DNA of 63,801 nucleotides from NCBI RefSeq assembly GCF_024714495.1, contig NZ_JAMZMJ010000020.1, forward strand, positions 1-63,801, in the 5' to 3' direction. This document shows positions 44,786 to 53,854 of this stretch, piece by piece (within the stretch, counting starts at the first letter, position 1; the number at the start of each line of letters is the position of its first letter). The position numbers and the translations under genes are program-made. The DNA is from Marinoscillum pacificum. Its GTDB lineage: Bacteria > Bacteroidota > Bacteroidia > Cytophagales > Cyclobacteriaceae. The notes beneath the pieces were generated by a model that was not told the DNA's origin, did no database searches, and saw nothing but the letters and a program-made list of their open reading frames with translations.

Positions 44786-45694
44786 ATGAGTATACTTTTT
44801 GATAGTTTCCAGGAGTGGAAGCAGTATTGTGATAGTAACGATCTGAAGATCTACGAACCTGTTCTTCAGTACGAGGTTTCGCAAAAAGGCAGATCTGAGG
44901 AAGTCATTTGGGAAGGGCTTAGTAAGGCCTATCAGGTGATGAAGGATGCCGTTCAGACTGGTTTAACCAAAGAGATGAATAGTTACTCTGGAATGATCAA
45001 AGGAGGAGCTAAGAAAGTTGCGAATTTCCCCACATCTGTTTTGTCTCCAGAATTCCAAAAGCTCGTTTCAAGAGCACTTGCTGCTAAAGAAGTCAATTCC
45101 TGTATGGGAAAAGTGGTGGCAGCACCAACGGCTGGGGCTTCTGGAATTTTGCCTGGTACTTTAGTGACGCTTCAGGAGATCCATGACTTACCTGATCAAA
45201 CGATCATGGAAGGTTTGTTGGTTGGAGCTGGTGTTGCTTTGATTTTAGAGAAACGAGCATCCTTGGCGGGTGCCGTTGGAGGCTGTCAGGCAGAGACAGG
45301 TTCTGCTGCTGCGATGGCCTCTGCTGCCATTGTTTATGCACTAGGAGGAAGTATCGATCAATCGTTTAATGCGGTGGCCATTACAATTCAGTGCATGTTG
45401 GGTTTGGTGTGTGATCCAGTTGCAGGTTTGGTGGAGATTCCTTGTGTAGTTCGTAATGCCAGTGCAGCTGCAATAGCTAATTCTTCTGCCCAAATAGCTT
45501 TGGCTGATGTCAGTCCTGTAATCCCGGTGGATGAGTGTGTAGACGCCATGGGTGAAATTGGAAATTCAATGGAAGCCAAATACAAGGAAACAGCACAAGG
45601 AGGACTAGCCGCTACGCCGACGGGTCAAGCCATTTCGAAAAGAGTATTGATTCAGGATATTGAAATCCTGGATGATGAATCCGAAGAAGGTTAA
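44786..45694 (+). CDS. sdaAA: L-serine ammonia-lyase (serine dehydratase), iron-sulfur type, alpha chain
   Basis: 302 aa from the ATG at 44786; an in-frame ATG at 44738 precedes the likely promoter and is rejected as start. The alpha-domain features are present: MGKVVAAPTAGASGILPG, GAVGGCQAETGSA, GLVCDPVAGLVEIPCVVRN, whose cysteines hold the 4Fe-4S cluster. The enzyme deaminates L-serine to pyruvate and ammonia. The partner beta (ACT-type) domain, fused in many bacteria, is not encoded nearby and must be elsewhere if the enzyme is of the two-subunit type. The stop codon overlaps the convergent membrane-protein stop (shared TTAA). Confidence 0.9.
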   Translation: MSILFDSFQEWKQYCDSNDLKIYEPVLQYEVSQKGRSEEVIWEGLSKAYQVMKDAVQTGLTKEMNSYSGMIKGGAKKVANFPTSVLSPEFQKLVSRALAAKEVNSCMGKVVAAPTAGASGILPGTLVTLQEIHDLPDQTIMEGLLVGAGVALILEKRASLAGAVGGCQAETGSAAAMASAAIVYALGGSIDQSFNAVAITIQCMLGLVCDPVAGLVEIPCVVRNASAAAIANSSAQIALADVSPVIPVDECVDAMGEIGNSMEAKYKETAQGGLAATPTGQAISKRVLIQDIEILDDESEEG

Positions 45695-46146
45695 ATTATA
45701 CCATATTCAGCTAGCAGGTCTCCGGCATACTTTACAAGTAAGGTCAAAATGATTGACCAAAGTGTTCCGAAAATCCACATCCATTTGATGATTTCGCCAC
45801 GTTTGCCGCCGAATGCATTGGCTAGAATGGCTCCACCTGGAGGTGAAAGTAAGATAGGTGTGAAAAAAGCAATGCCAGGCACTCCGTAGGCTCTCCAGAT
45901 TTTAGCAAATCGACGTGTTTTCTTGGAGAAGCGTTTTTTCTTTCTCTTGCTGAATATTCGCTGGGTGAGTCTTCTCATTTGTGGACCGAAGTAGCTAAAT
46001 AAATACACTGTGGTCATCATGCCTCCTAAAGAAAGCAGGGTTGTTTCGATGATCGAAAAGCCATATGCCAGTCCCAGTGTAGGACCAAAAATGATCTTCA
46101 CAGCGCTTAGAGCGAATACAATCAGGTATTTAAGTATTAATGGCAT
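45691..46146 (-). CDS. Small integral membrane protein (small multi-drug export-like)
   Basis: 151 aa with about four TM segments and a very basic loop in the middle (SKRKKKRFSKKTRRF, residues ~66-80). The short hairpin FFTPILLSPPGGAILANAFG with prolines and glycines resembles the re-entrant segment of the small multi-drug export/DedA-like group (PF06695-like), but similarity is weak by eye. Possibly a transporter or a membrane-bending protein; role unknown. Divergent from the M42 peptidase gene. Confidence 0.65.
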   Translation of the reverse strand: MPLILKYLIVFALSAVKIIFGPTLGLAYGFSIIETTLLSLGGMMTTVYLFSYFGPQMRRLTQRIFSKRKKKRFSKKTRRFAKIWRAYGVPGIAFFTPILLSPPGGAILANAFGGKRGEIIKWMWIFGTLWSIILTLLVKYAGDLLAEYGII

Positions 46147-46212
46147 CGAGTCAATCCTAAATGAGCGTGTGAATTTATACGAAAATTATGAGCGAGGGTG
46201 TTACAGCAATGG

Positions 46213-46220
46213 TATCTTTG
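46213..46220 (+). promoter_or_regulatory. -7 element upstream of the M42 peptidase gene
   Basis: TATCTTTG matches TAnnTTTG and ends 13 nt before the ATG at 46234. It lies inside the extended frame that opens at 46198 and supports 46234 as the true start. Confidence 0.5.
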
Positions 46221-46233
46221 TGCCCTTTTCGAG

Positions 46234-47148
46234 ATGAAATTATTAGAAAAACTTATAGATATCCCCTCACCCTCAGGGAGTGAGCACCTGATGAGAGATT
46301 TCATTATTGACTATGTGAAAAAAAATAGTCCGGAGTGGAGTGTTAGGCCAAAACTCATCTATGGTGATCAATTTCAGGATAATTTGATTTTGGTTTTTGG
46401 TGAGCCAAGGACGGCAATCTTTGCTCATATGGATACGATCGGGTTTACCGTAAGGTACCAGGATCAGCTTGTGCCAATTGGAGGACCACATGCAGAATCA
46501 GGATTTGAATTGGTAGGTAAGGATGGTATGGGTTTCATTGATGCCAAGCTGAGAGTAGATGAAGAGCACCAGTTGTTTTATGATTTCCCAAGAGCCATAG
46601 AAACCGGGACAACTCTTACCTGGAAGCCCAATCTGAAAGTAACTGAAGAATACATTCAAGGTCCATACATGGACAATCGACTTGGGATTTACAATGCATT
46701 GAAAGTTGCCGAGACACTGGAGGATGGAGTTTTGGTTTTTAGCTGTTTTGAAGAACACGGTGGTGGATCCGTTCCCATGTTGATCAAATACATTCATGAA
46801 AACTATCCGAATGTTCGACAGGCATTGATTTCAGACATTACTTGGGTGACGGAGGGTGTGCAGCATGGAAAAGGTGTTGCGATATCACTACGAGACCGAA
46901 ATATTCCCAGAAAGAAATTCATCAATAGAATTCTGGCCCTTGCCGATGAATCTGGTGTGAGTTATCAGCTTGAGGTAGAAGGTGGAGGATCTAGTGATGG
47001 ACGTGAAGTGCATCATTCACCATTTCCGATAGATTGGTTGTTTATTGGCGCACCTGAGGACAATGTTCATACTCCCAATGAAAAAGTCCATATCAAAGAC
47101 CTTGTGTCCATGATTTCATTATACAAATTTTTAATGGAGCACTTATGA
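46234..47148 (+). CDS. M42/M20-type metallo-aminopeptidase
   Basis: 304 aa from ATG 46234; the start at 46198 would place the promoter in the coding region. Typical active-site elements: IPSPSGSEHLM at the N-terminus, the metal-binding histidine in IFAHMDTIGF, the bridging aspartate in YMDNRLG, the catalytic FEEHGG, a metal-binding SDITW, and the late EDNVHTPNE. It is a dinuclear-metal aminopeptidase acting on short peptides in the cytoplasm; it is shorter than most M42 enzymes (about 350 aa). The stop overlaps the start of hpt (ATGA), starting the hpt-adk-obg cluster. Confidence 0.85.
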   Translation: MKLLEKLIDIPSPSGSEHLMRDFIIDYVKKNSPEWSVRPKLIYGDQFQDNLILVFGEPRTAIFAHMDTIGFTVRYQDQLVPIGGPHAESGFELVGKDGMGFIDAKLRVDEEHQLFYDFPRAIETGTTLTWKPNLKVTEEYIQGPYMDNRLGIYNALKVAETLEDGVLVFSCFEEHGGGSVPMLIKYIHENYPNVRQALISDITWVTEGVQHGKGVAISLRDRNIPRKKFINRILALADESGVSYQLEVEGGGSSDGREVHHSPFPIDWLFIGAPEDNVHTPNEKVHIKDLVSMISLYKFLMEHL

Positions 47149-47681
47149 GTACTGTAGTTCTACATGAAAAGGAATTTGAGTTGATGATTCCTAAAAGTGA
47201 GATCAAGGAAAGTATTAAGAAAATGGCCGAGCAAATCAATGCCGATTATGACGGTAAAGAGTTGGTTGTTGTAGGTGTATTGGATGGAGTGTTCATGGTT
47301 TTGGCTGCTCTGATGAAAAAGATCACCGTGAATGTTTCTTTGGAGTTAGTAAAGCTAAAGTCGTATGAAGGGCAGAGCAGCACAGGAAACGTAAAGAAGT
47401 TGTTAGGACTTACCAGTTCACTTGAAGGAAAAAACGTATTGGTAGTAGAAGATATTATTGATACAGGTCATACACTATCCTACATTTTAGATCTGGTTAA
47501 CTCACATCAACCAGCTTCTGTAGAAACGGCTACATTGTTAATAAAACCTGATGTTTTCCAAGACAAATTTCCGGTTCGTTATCAAGGTATGGCCATTCCT
47601 AATAAATTTGTCGTAGGATTTGGGATGGATTATGATGGTCAAGGCCGTCAATTACCCGATATTTACGCTGCAAAAGAGTAA
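47145..47681 (+). CDS. hpt: Hypoxanthine phosphoribosyltransferase
   Basis: 178 aa. The PRPP-binding motif VLVVEDIIDTGHTL is intact, preceded by the purine PRTase loop LDGVFMVLAALMKKI and ELVKLKSYEG, and ending in VGFGMDYDGQGRQLPDIY, characteristic of bacterial Hpt. It converts hypoxanthine (and guanine) plus PRPP to IMP/GMP in purine salvage. Translationally coupled to the peptidase upstream; adk follows after 50 nt, a purine nucleotide neighbour that makes functional sense. Confidence 0.95.
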   Translation: MSTVVLHEKEFELMIPKSEIKESIKKMAEQINADYDGKELVVVGVLDGVFMVLAALMKKITVNVSLELVKLKSYEGQSSTGNVKKLLGLTSSLEGKNVLVVEDIIDTGHTLSYILDLVNSHQPASVETATLLIKPDVFQDKFPVRYQGMAIPNKFVVGFGMDYDGQGRQLPDIYAAKE

Positions 47682-47731
47682 AATTCCTAAATTGAGGAAT
47701 ATCAATTAGTTTCAGATTACAAGAAAAAGGT

Positions 47732-48307
47732 ATGTTAAATATTGTAATATTCGGCCCTCCAGGTGCTGGTAAGGGTACTCAAAGTGAAAAGATCATTGAA
47801 AAATACAATGTAGTCCATATCTCTACAGGAGATCTTTTCAGATGGCACACGAAGAATGATACGCCATTAGGGCTGAAGGTAAAAGAAATTATGAATAGCG
47901 GTGAGTTGGTGTCTGACGATATCACCATCGCTATGTTACGTGAGGAAGTTGAAAAGAATCCACAGGCTAGTGGTTTTCTTTTTGATGGATTCCCAAGAAC
48001 TGTTCCTCAAGCAGAGGCTTTGGATGAATTGATGAAATCATTGGGAACAGAAATTCACGCTGTGGTTGAGCTTGATGTAACTGAAGCAGAGGTTAGGTCT
48101 AGAATAGCAAAGCGTAAAGAGCTAGAAGGTCGTGTGGATGATGCAGACGACAAACTAGAGAAAAGAATTCAAGAATACTTCAATAAAACCGTACATGTGT
48201 TGCCGTTCTATAAAGAGCAGAACAGATTAAGCACTGTAAATGGTATTGGAGATATTGATGGAATATTCAATTCAATTGCAGAAGTGCTAGATCAGCACGC
48301 ATCTTAA
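47732..48307 (+). CDS. adk: Adenylate kinase
   Basis: 191 aa, short-LID type without the zinc-finger insert, usual in Bacteroidota. P-loop [10 protein letters not shown] at residues ~7-16, NMP-binding STGDLFRWH, the signature [13 protein letters not shown] and the LID arginines ([19 protein letters not shown]). It interconverts ATP + AMP and 2 ADP. The stop codon overlaps the obg start (TAATG). Confidence 0.97.
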   Translation: MLNIVIFGPPGAGKGTQSEKIIEKYNVVHISTGDLFRWHTKNDTPLGLKVKEIMNSGELVSDDITIAMLREEVEKNPQASGFLFDGFPRTVPQAEALDELMKSLGTEIHAVVELDVTEAEVRSRIAKRKELEGRVDDADDKLEKRIQEYFNKTVHVLPFYKEQNRLSTVNGIGDIDGIFNSIAEVLDQHAS

Positions 48308-49293
48308 TGGATTCAAATTTTATAGATTATGTGAAGCTCTATGCCAAATCAGGCAATGGAGGAGCAGGATCAGTGCATTTCCGTCGGGAGAAGTTTGTCC
48401 CGAAGGGAGGCCCTGATGGTGGAGATGGTGGCCGTGGAGGGCACATAATATTACGGGGTAACAAACAGATGTGGACCCTGATACATTTGAAGTATCGAAA
48501 ACACATCAAAGCAGATAATGGAGGCAACGGTGAAGGAGGTAATCGATTTGGCGTAAATGCTGAAGATATTATCCTGGAAGTGCCAATTGGTACGGTTGCT
48601 AAGAATGCTGAGACTGGGGAGCACATGGTGGAAATCATGGAGGATGGAGAAGAACAAATCCTTCTTCCTGGTGGTATGGGTGGTCAGGGTAACTCTCATT
48701 ACAAGACATCAACAAATCAGGCGCCGCGATATGCGCAGCCTGGGATTCCTGGTGTAGAGGCTGAGGTTATTCTTGAGCTTAAGATCTTGGCAGATGTAGG
48801 GTTGGTAGGTTTCCCGAATGCAGGAAAGTCAACTCTCTTGTCAACAGTTTCTGCTGCTAAGCCAGAAATTGCGGACTATCCATTTACTACATTGGTCCCT
48901 AACCTTGGAGTGGTTTCCTATCGTGAAGAGCGTTCTTTCGTGATGGCGGATATTCCTGGAATCATAGAAGGTGCTGCGGATGGTAGAGGGTTGGGTATTC
49001 GATTTTTACGTCACATCGAGCGTAACTCCATGTTGTTGTTCATGATTCCTACAGATGCTAAAAGCATCAAAGAGGAATATGATATTTTGCTCGGGGAGCT
49101 ACAAAAATACAATCCGGAGCTGTTGGATAAACAACGTTTGTTGGCGATCACCAAGTCTGATATGTTGGATGAGGAGCTAATTGAGGAGATGAAAGCAGAA
49201 GTGCCAGATGTTCCTTATTTGTTTATTTCCAGTGTGACAAATGTGGGTATTCAGGCCTTGAAAGATAAGATCTGGGCCATGCTCAACGACTAA
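48307..49293 (+). CDS. obgE: Obg/CgtA GTPase (ribosome assembly)
   Basis: 328 aa. The glycine-rich Obg fold fills residues 1-160 ([22 protein letters not shown]), followed by the G domain: G1 [12 protein letters not shown], switch [18 protein letters not shown], and the NKxD-like element in TKSDMLD. The C-terminal OCT domain of some Obgs is absent, as is common in this phylum. Obg binds the 50S subunit and couples ribosome assembly to GTP/ppGpp level. Co-transcribed with adk by a 1-nt overlap. Confidence 0.96.
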   Translation: MDSNFIDYVKLYAKSGNGGAGSVHFRREKFVPKGGPDGGDGGRGGHIILRGNKQMWTLIHLKYRKHIKADNGGNGEGGNRFGVNAEDIILEVPIGTVAKNAETGEHMVEIMEDGEEQILLPGGMGGQGNSHYKTSTNQAPRYAQPGIPGVEAEVILELKILADVGLVGFPNAGKSTLLSTVSAAKPEIADYPFTTLVPNLGVVSYREERSFVMADIPGIIEGAADGRGLGIRFLRHIERNSMLLFMIPTDAKSIKEEYDILLGELQKYNPELLDKQRLLAITKSDMLDEELIEEMKAEVPDVPYLFISSVTNVGIQALKDKIWAMLND

Positions 49294-49316
49294 TTTTCCA
49301 TTTTATATACGGTTCA

Positions 49317-49331
49317 CTGACAAGTTGTCAG
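49317..49331. promoter_or_regulatory. Perfect palindrome upstream of grpE-dnaJ
   Basis: CTGACAA-G-TTGTCAG, a 15-nt perfect dyad, 63 nt before the grpE start and 24 nt after obg. A half-site TTGTCA recurs at 49355-49360. No T run follows, and it is not a CIRCE element, so an operator of unknown factor is the best reading. Confidence 0.5.
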
Positions 49332-49393
49332 CAGATGGTCCTTTGGCAAAGTAATTGTCAAAACCATTCTGACTTTAAATCTGAATTAAGAAA

Positions 49394-49975
49394 ATGCAGA
49401 AAGAGAAAGATCAAGTAGAAGAAAAGGAGCAACAAGATATAAATGCAGCAGCTGAAGAGTCTGCTACGGAACAAGCTCAAGAGGAGACTGCAGAGTCTGC
49501 AGGATCGGAGGAAGAGGTAGATGAGGTAGCAAAGCTGCAAGTTGAAGTGTCAGAGGCGAAAGACAAATACCTTAGACTGTACTCGGAGTTTGAAAACTTC
49601 AGAAGAAGAACAGCTAAAGAGAAAATTGAGCTGATAGGCACTGCCAATAAAGATTTAGTAGAAAACTTGGTTCCTGTCCTTGACGATTTTGAGCGTGCGC
49701 TTAAGTCAATGGAAGAGAACGAAGAGTTGAAGCCAGCCAAAGAAGGTACTGATTTGATTTACAATAAATTCAAAAGAGTACTGGAAGGTAAAGGCTTGAA
49801 GAAGATGGAAGTAAATAAAGGTGACGACTTCAATGACGATTTCCACGAAGCAATTACTCAAATCCCAGCTGGTGATGAGATGGCAGGAAAGATCGTTGAT
49901 GTGGTAGAGAATGGTTACTTCCTGAGTGAAAAGGTAGTTCGATTTGCGAAAGTGGTAACAGGAGCAAAATCATAA
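49394..49975 (+). CDS. grpE: GrpE nucleotide exchange factor
   Basis: 193 aa. A very acidic, glutamate/alanine-rich N-terminal ~50 residues leads into the long dimerising coiled coil ([31 protein letters not shown]) and the C-terminal beta domain ([45 protein letters not shown]). GrpE releases ADP from DnaK. It precedes dnaJ by 1 nt; dnaK is not in this window. A 15-bp palindrome lies upstream and may control the pair. Confidence 0.97.
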   Translation: MQKEKDQVEEKEQQDINAAAEESATEQAQEETAESAGSEEEVDEVAKLQVEVSEAKDKYLRLYSEFENFRRRTAKEKIELIGTANKDLVENLVPVLDDFERALKSMEENEELKPAKEGTDLIYNKFKRVLEGKGLKKMEVNKGDDFNDDFHEAITQIPAGDEMAGKIVDVVENGYFLSEKVVRFAKVVTGAKS

Positions 49976-49976
49976 T

Positions 49977-51107
49977 ATGGCTAAGCGAGATTTTTACGAA
50001 ATATTAGGAGTAGATAAAGGAGCCTCTAAAGACGAGATTAAGAAGGCATATCGTAAGATTGCCATCAAATATCACCCTGACAAAAATCCTGACAACAAGG
50101 AAGCAGAGGAGATGTTTAAAGAGGCTGCGGAAGCGTATGAAGTACTTTCCAATGATGAGAAACGTCAGCGATATGATCGTTTCGGACATCAGGGAGTAGG
50201 CGGCGCCGGTGGATACGGTGGTGGCGGAGGTATGAATATGGATGATATCTTCTCTCAGTTTGGTGATATTTTCGGTGGCGGTGGCGGTAGTCCGTTCGAC
50301 AGCTTCTTCGGAGGCGGTGGAGGCGGAAGAGGCCGACGTACTCGAAAAGGAACGAACCTTCGTATCAAGCTTAAATTGACCCTGCAAGAGATTGCCAATG
50401 GGGTTGAAAAGAAAATAAAGGTTAACAGATTAATCGTTGACCCAGAGACCAAGTTTACGAACTGTAGTACGTGTAATGGTACTGGTCAGGTACGTAAGGT
50501 GATGAACACTATGCTTGGTCAGATGATGTCAACTTCTACTTGCCCTACATGTGGTGGTACCGGCCAGACGGTCGATAGCAGAGCTCCAGGAACAGATAGT
50601 TCTGGAATGAAGCGTCAGGAAGAGGTGATCAGCATCAAAATACCTGCAGGTGTGTCTGAAGGGATGCAGCTTAGCATGAGCGGAAAAGGTAACGAAGTAG
50701 CAGGCGGAATCCCGGGTGATCTTTTGATCGTAGTGGAAGAGACTGCTGATGATACCTTGAAGCGTGATGGAAACAATGTGATCTTTGACTTACACGTCAG
50801 TTTTCTAGATGCAGCTCTTGGTACAGATGTCGAGGTACCTACCATCAACGGTAAGGTGCGAATCAAAATAGATGCTGGTACTCAAAGTGGAAAAATTCTT
50901 CGTTTGAGAGGTAAGGGAATAAAGGATATTGAAGGCTACGGAACAGGAGATCAGTTGATCCATGTTAACGTTTGGACGCCTAAAACCCTTAGTAAAGAAG
51001 AAAAAGCAACGCTTGAAACTTTGAGAGGATCTAAAAACTTTGAACCTAACCCAGGTAAGGGAGATAAGAGCTTCTTCGAGAATATGAAAGAATTTTTCGG
51101 AGCATAA
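49977..51107 (+). CDS. dnaJ: DnaJ co-chaperone with a reduced zinc-finger domain
   Basis: 376 aa. J-domain with HPD at residues 33-35, a long Gly-rich linker (~75-125), then a cysteine-rich region that holds only two CxxCxGxG motifs (CSTCNGTG and CPTCGGTG) instead of the usual four. By position they correspond to motifs 2 and 3, so zinc centre II is kept and centre I is lost; the fourth motif is replaced by [12 protein letters not shown]-terminal substrate-binding domains follow ([20 protein letters not shown]). It stimulates DnaK ATPase and delivers clients. One nt downstream of grpE. Confidence 0.95.
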   Translation: MAKRDFYEILGVDKGASKDEIKKAYRKIAIKYHPDKNPDNKEAEEMFKEAAEAYEVLSNDEKRQRYDRFGHQGVGGAGGYGGGGGMNMDDIFSQFGDIFGGGGGSPFDSFFGGGGGGRGRRTRKGTNLRIKLKLTLQEIANGVEKKIKVNRLIVDPETKFTNCSTCNGTGQVRKVMNTMLGQMMSTSTCPTCGGTGQTVDSRAPGTDSSGMKRQEEVISIKIPAGVSEGMQLSMSGKGNEVAGGIPGDLLIVVEETADDTLKRDGNNVIFDLHVSFLDAALGTDVEVPTINGKVRIKIDAGTQSGKILRLRGKGIKDIEGYGTGDQLIHVNVWTPKTLSKEEKATLETLRGSKNFEPNPGKGDKSFFENMKEFFGA

Positions 51108-51152
51108 GTCTAAAAACCGCAACTCTATCAATACTTATACGTATTTTTAGGC

Positions 51153-52037
51153 ATGTTGCGGTTGGTTTTTACAGGAGCGTTAGGGCTAGTTTTTACATTC
51201 AGTTACGGGCAATTAAAGAAATTTTATACCCTCAAGGAGACGGCAAAGTTTGATACCGTCAACTTTTCTTTAGAAGCAACGTCTGGAAATTGTTATATCA
51301 AATCCACTAAGGAAGAGGGCCCTTTGACCATTTATGGTAATCCTGACCTCAACAAAATCAACCCTTCATTTAAGAGTAAAATTCAAGATGGTAAGTGCGA
51401 TGTAGCGCTTGACCTTCAGGAATATCGTTCTTCAAACTTTGCAGATGGCTTATTGATGGCCATGGTCCGAGAGAAGACTGAAGAAAACAACTACTGGAAA
51501 ATTCTTTTTGATCAGCAAAAAGTCTATCGTCTCAACTTGAGCTATGGATTTGGGAATGCGGATGTGGATCTTTCAGGAACTTCCATTCAAAACTTTAAGG
51601 TAAGATCTGGTAGCGCAGATATCATTGTGGACTACAATGATCGTAAGCCCAACAAAATTGCCATGGATACTTTCTGGGTGAAAGCGGATATGGGCTCTGT
51701 CATTGCCAGACATCTGGAACTGGCAAGAGCCAGATATGTCATGGCTAACATTGGTTTTGGAAGAGCCTTGTTAGATTTTAGTCAGTCTACTGGTGATAAA
51801 TGCCTGGTGGAAGCTTCTGTAGGTGCTGGTAGTCTGGATGTTTATTTGCCCAATGAAGACATTCCGATGATCATTTATCTAAGTGACAGCCCTCTGTGTG
51901 GTCGCAGAATGGTAGAAGGTTTCGAAGAAGTGGAGCGAAACGTCTTCGTCAATATGAATTATTCTGCGGACGCAGAGAACTTAATGACCTTCCGAATTGA
52001 TGTTTCTCTAGGAAACGTCGCTTTTCACTACAACTAG
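51153..52037 (+). CDS. Secreted beta-rich protein of unknown function (toast-rack/DUF4097-like)
   Basis: 294 aa with a signal peptide (LRLVFTGALGLVFTFSYGQ). The mature chain is a succession of short strands with repeated G-A-D/S-L patterns (GFGNADVDLSGTSIQNFKVRSGSADIIVDY; ASVGAGSLDVYLP), recalling the stacked beta folds of toast-rack or DUF4097 proteins. No catalytic residues are evident. The start follows dnaJ by 45 nt, so read-through from the heat-shock operon is possible, which might hint at an envelope-stress role; that is only a suggestion. The stop overlaps the convergent YhhN stop (CTAG). Confidence 0.7.
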   Translation: MLRLVFTGALGLVFTFSYGQLKKFYTLKETAKFDTVNFSLEATSGNCYIKSTKEEGPLTIYGNPDLNKINPSFKSKIQDGKCDVALDLQEYRSSNFADGLLMAMVREKTEENNYWKILFDQQKVYRLNLSYGFGNADVDLSGTSIQNFKVRSGSADIIVDYNDRKPNKIAMDTFWVKADMGSVIARHLELARARYVMANIGFGRALLDFSQSTGDKCLVEASVGAGSLDVYLPNEDIPMIIYLSDSPLCGRRMVEGFEEVERNVFVNMNYSADAENLMTFRIDVSLGNVAFHYN

Positions 52038-52690
52038 TTCTTTTCGTGAATCATGACTCCTTGCATAATTAGGTATTGTGCAGGTATATAAGTCAGCATA
52101 ATCAGAAAAGGTGCATACGGCACATCAGCCATAAATTTATCAATACCAATAAGAGAGTCAGAGATAACAAAGAGGCCAGCTCCTAATGTGGTCATCAAAT
52201 AGCTTTTGCTGTTCGTTTCTCCATTTCTGTTTAACGCAAAAACCAACATCGTTAGAATGCATCCTGCGTAAATGGTTACGGGAAGCCACATTTCTCCTGC
52301 ATATATGTAAGAGGCATAAGCAATTGCCACAAATCCAATAATCGCTGGGATAATAATATTGTTTTTTGGAATAGATGGATTGTCCATGCTCTTATGAAAT
52401 ACTACGGTATACAATAGTTGCATCACCAGAAAAGAGCCAAGGCCACCAAGAAAAAAGAGCTCATCTCCTTTTACTAATAGGAGCATATCGCCAACCCAGG
52501 CAAAAATGAGTGCTAATGATAATAAGAGCCTTGCAAGGTTCACAAAACCATCTGCTTTAACAAATACCAAATAAATCAAAATTGGCATCAAAACGGGTTT
52601 GGTGAATTGGTTGATCATGGCGTCATCTACAAACTGAGCGTATACATTGATGACACCTACAATCAGGTATAGAGCTGTTGCTAGCCTCAT
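52034..52690 (-). CDS. YhhN family membrane protein (lysoplasmalogenase-like)
   Basis: 218 aa with eight predicted TM helices. KPVLMPILIYLVF, LIFAWVGDMLLL and FFLGGLGSFLVMQLLYTVVF match the conserved aspartate-containing helices of the YhhN/TMEM86 family, whose characterised members hydrolyse the vinyl-ether bond of lysoplasmalogens. The catalytic aspartate in WVGDMLLL and that in VISDSLIGIDKF are both present. It is 3 nt downstream of the MFS transporter gene and probably the last gene of the prfB operon. Confidence 0.85.
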   Translation of the reverse strand: MRLATALYLIVGVINVYAQFVDDAMINQFTKPVLMPILIYLVFVKADGFVNLARLLLSLALIFAWVGDMLLLVKGDELFFLGGLGSFLVMQLLYTVVFHKSMDNPSIPKNNIIIPAIIGFVAIAYASYIYAGEMWLPVTIYAGCILTMLVFALNRNGETNSKSYLMTTLGAGLFVISDSLIGIDKFMADVPYAPFLIMLTYIPAQYLIMQGVMIHEKN

Positions 52691-52693
52691 TTC

Positions 52694-53854
52694 TTATTGG
52701 GGTTGTTTATTTTGCTTATAGGTAATGATGTATAAGAAGGCAATTAAAGAAAAAAGTCCAGCTACACCAAATATCCATGCAAATCGCTCATTAAATCCTT
52801 GATATACAGTGCCTGAGATGAGTGCGCCAAGCCCTATTCCTACTTCCAGGAAAATGTATAATGTGGCTATTCCTTTACCTCTGTTATGATCCTGACACAG
52901 GTCAATGGTCCAGGCAAAGAGGGTAGGAGAATTAAATCCATAGCCCAGACCGAAAAGAAATGCTCCTACAAAGAACTGGGTAGGTGTGTCCGAAAGGCCA
53001 ATGATGACCATGCTGATAAACATGATGAAGGTGCTGATTCGTAAGGTGAATAGCCGTCCATGTCGATCAGATATTTGGCCACCAACAATTCTTACCAGTA
53101 GTGAGGAACCAGTGAAGACATTGAAAAAAAGTCCCCGATTGCCAATTTCCAGGAAATCACTAAAGTTAGGAGTAAGTGTAAGAATGGTTCCAAAGGAGAG
53201 AGTCGTCAATATCATGACGATGGATGGGGCCAATACATTCTTTTCAAAAATGTCTTTAAGCCCAATCTTTAACATGCCGGGATGAAAAGAGCTTCTGGGG
53301 TAAAGTGTTTCCTTCATTCCAAACAGGATACCTACTGATGCAAACGCAAAGATGGAGCTCGTGTAAAACAAACTACTGATGCCAAACTCATTGTAGATCC
53401 ATGAGCCAATTGCTGGGCCGCTAGCCATACCTATCGTTCCGAAGAAACTGCTTATGCCAAGTGCTTCACCACGTCGATTAGCCGGTACTATGTCTGCGAT
53501 GTAAGCTGAAGTTCCTGTTGGTTTGAAACCAGTTGAGAAACCGTGAAATAAACGAATGAATAAAAATCCCCAAACGGTGGTGAATGCCGGATATAGCAGT
53601 GCCGCAACGCCAGATACGATAGCTCCAACAAGCATGACAGGAATTCGTCCCCACTTGTCGGTGAGCTTGCCACTAAATGGGCGTGATACTCCTGCGGTAA
53701 CAGTGAATAGGAAGATGATCAGCCCCAAATATTCTTCTCCTCCCATTCTGCTTAGATAACCTGGTAATTCAGGAATCAGCATGTTGAAAGAGGAGAAGAA
53801 CAAATAGGAGCTAAAAGATAGTAGCCAAAACTGGCCAGAGTATCTTTTTAGCAT
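52694..53854 (-). CDS. Major facilitator superfamily transporter
   Basis: 386 aa, twelve TM helices. The loop 2-3 motif is seen as GKLTDKWGRIPVM and its repeat in the second half as GGQISDRHGRLFTL, with LFIRLFHGFSTG in TM4 and RRGEALGISSFFGTIGMASGPAIG in TM5 (motif C-like), which is typical of drug:proton antiporters. The substrate is unknown. The start codon overlaps the prfB stop (TGATG), so expression is coupled to peptide release factor 2. Confidence 0.88.
   Translation of the reverse strand: MLKRYSGQFWLLSFSSYLFFSSFNMLIPELPGYLSRMGGEEYLGLIIFLFTVTAGVSRPFSGKLTDKWGRIPVMLVGAIVSGVAALLYPAFTTVWGFLFIRLFHGFSTGFKPTGTSAYIADIVPANRRGEALGISSFFGTIGMASGPAIGSWIYNEFGISSLFYTSSIFAFASVGILFGMKETLYPRSSFHPGMLKIGLKDIFEKNVLAPSIVMILTTLSFGTILTLTPNFSDFLEIGNRGLFFNVFTGSSLLVRIVGGQISDRHGRLFTLRISTFIMFISMVIIGLSDTPTQFFVGAFLFGLGYGFNSPTLFAWTIDLCQDHNRGKGIATLYIFLEVGIGLGALISGTVYQGFNERFAWIFGVAGLFSLIAFLYIITYKQNKQPQ

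Noticed and set aside
46198-46233. Upstream start of the M42 peptidase frame
   Set aside because: It contains a TAnnTTTG element and the added residues are not family-like.
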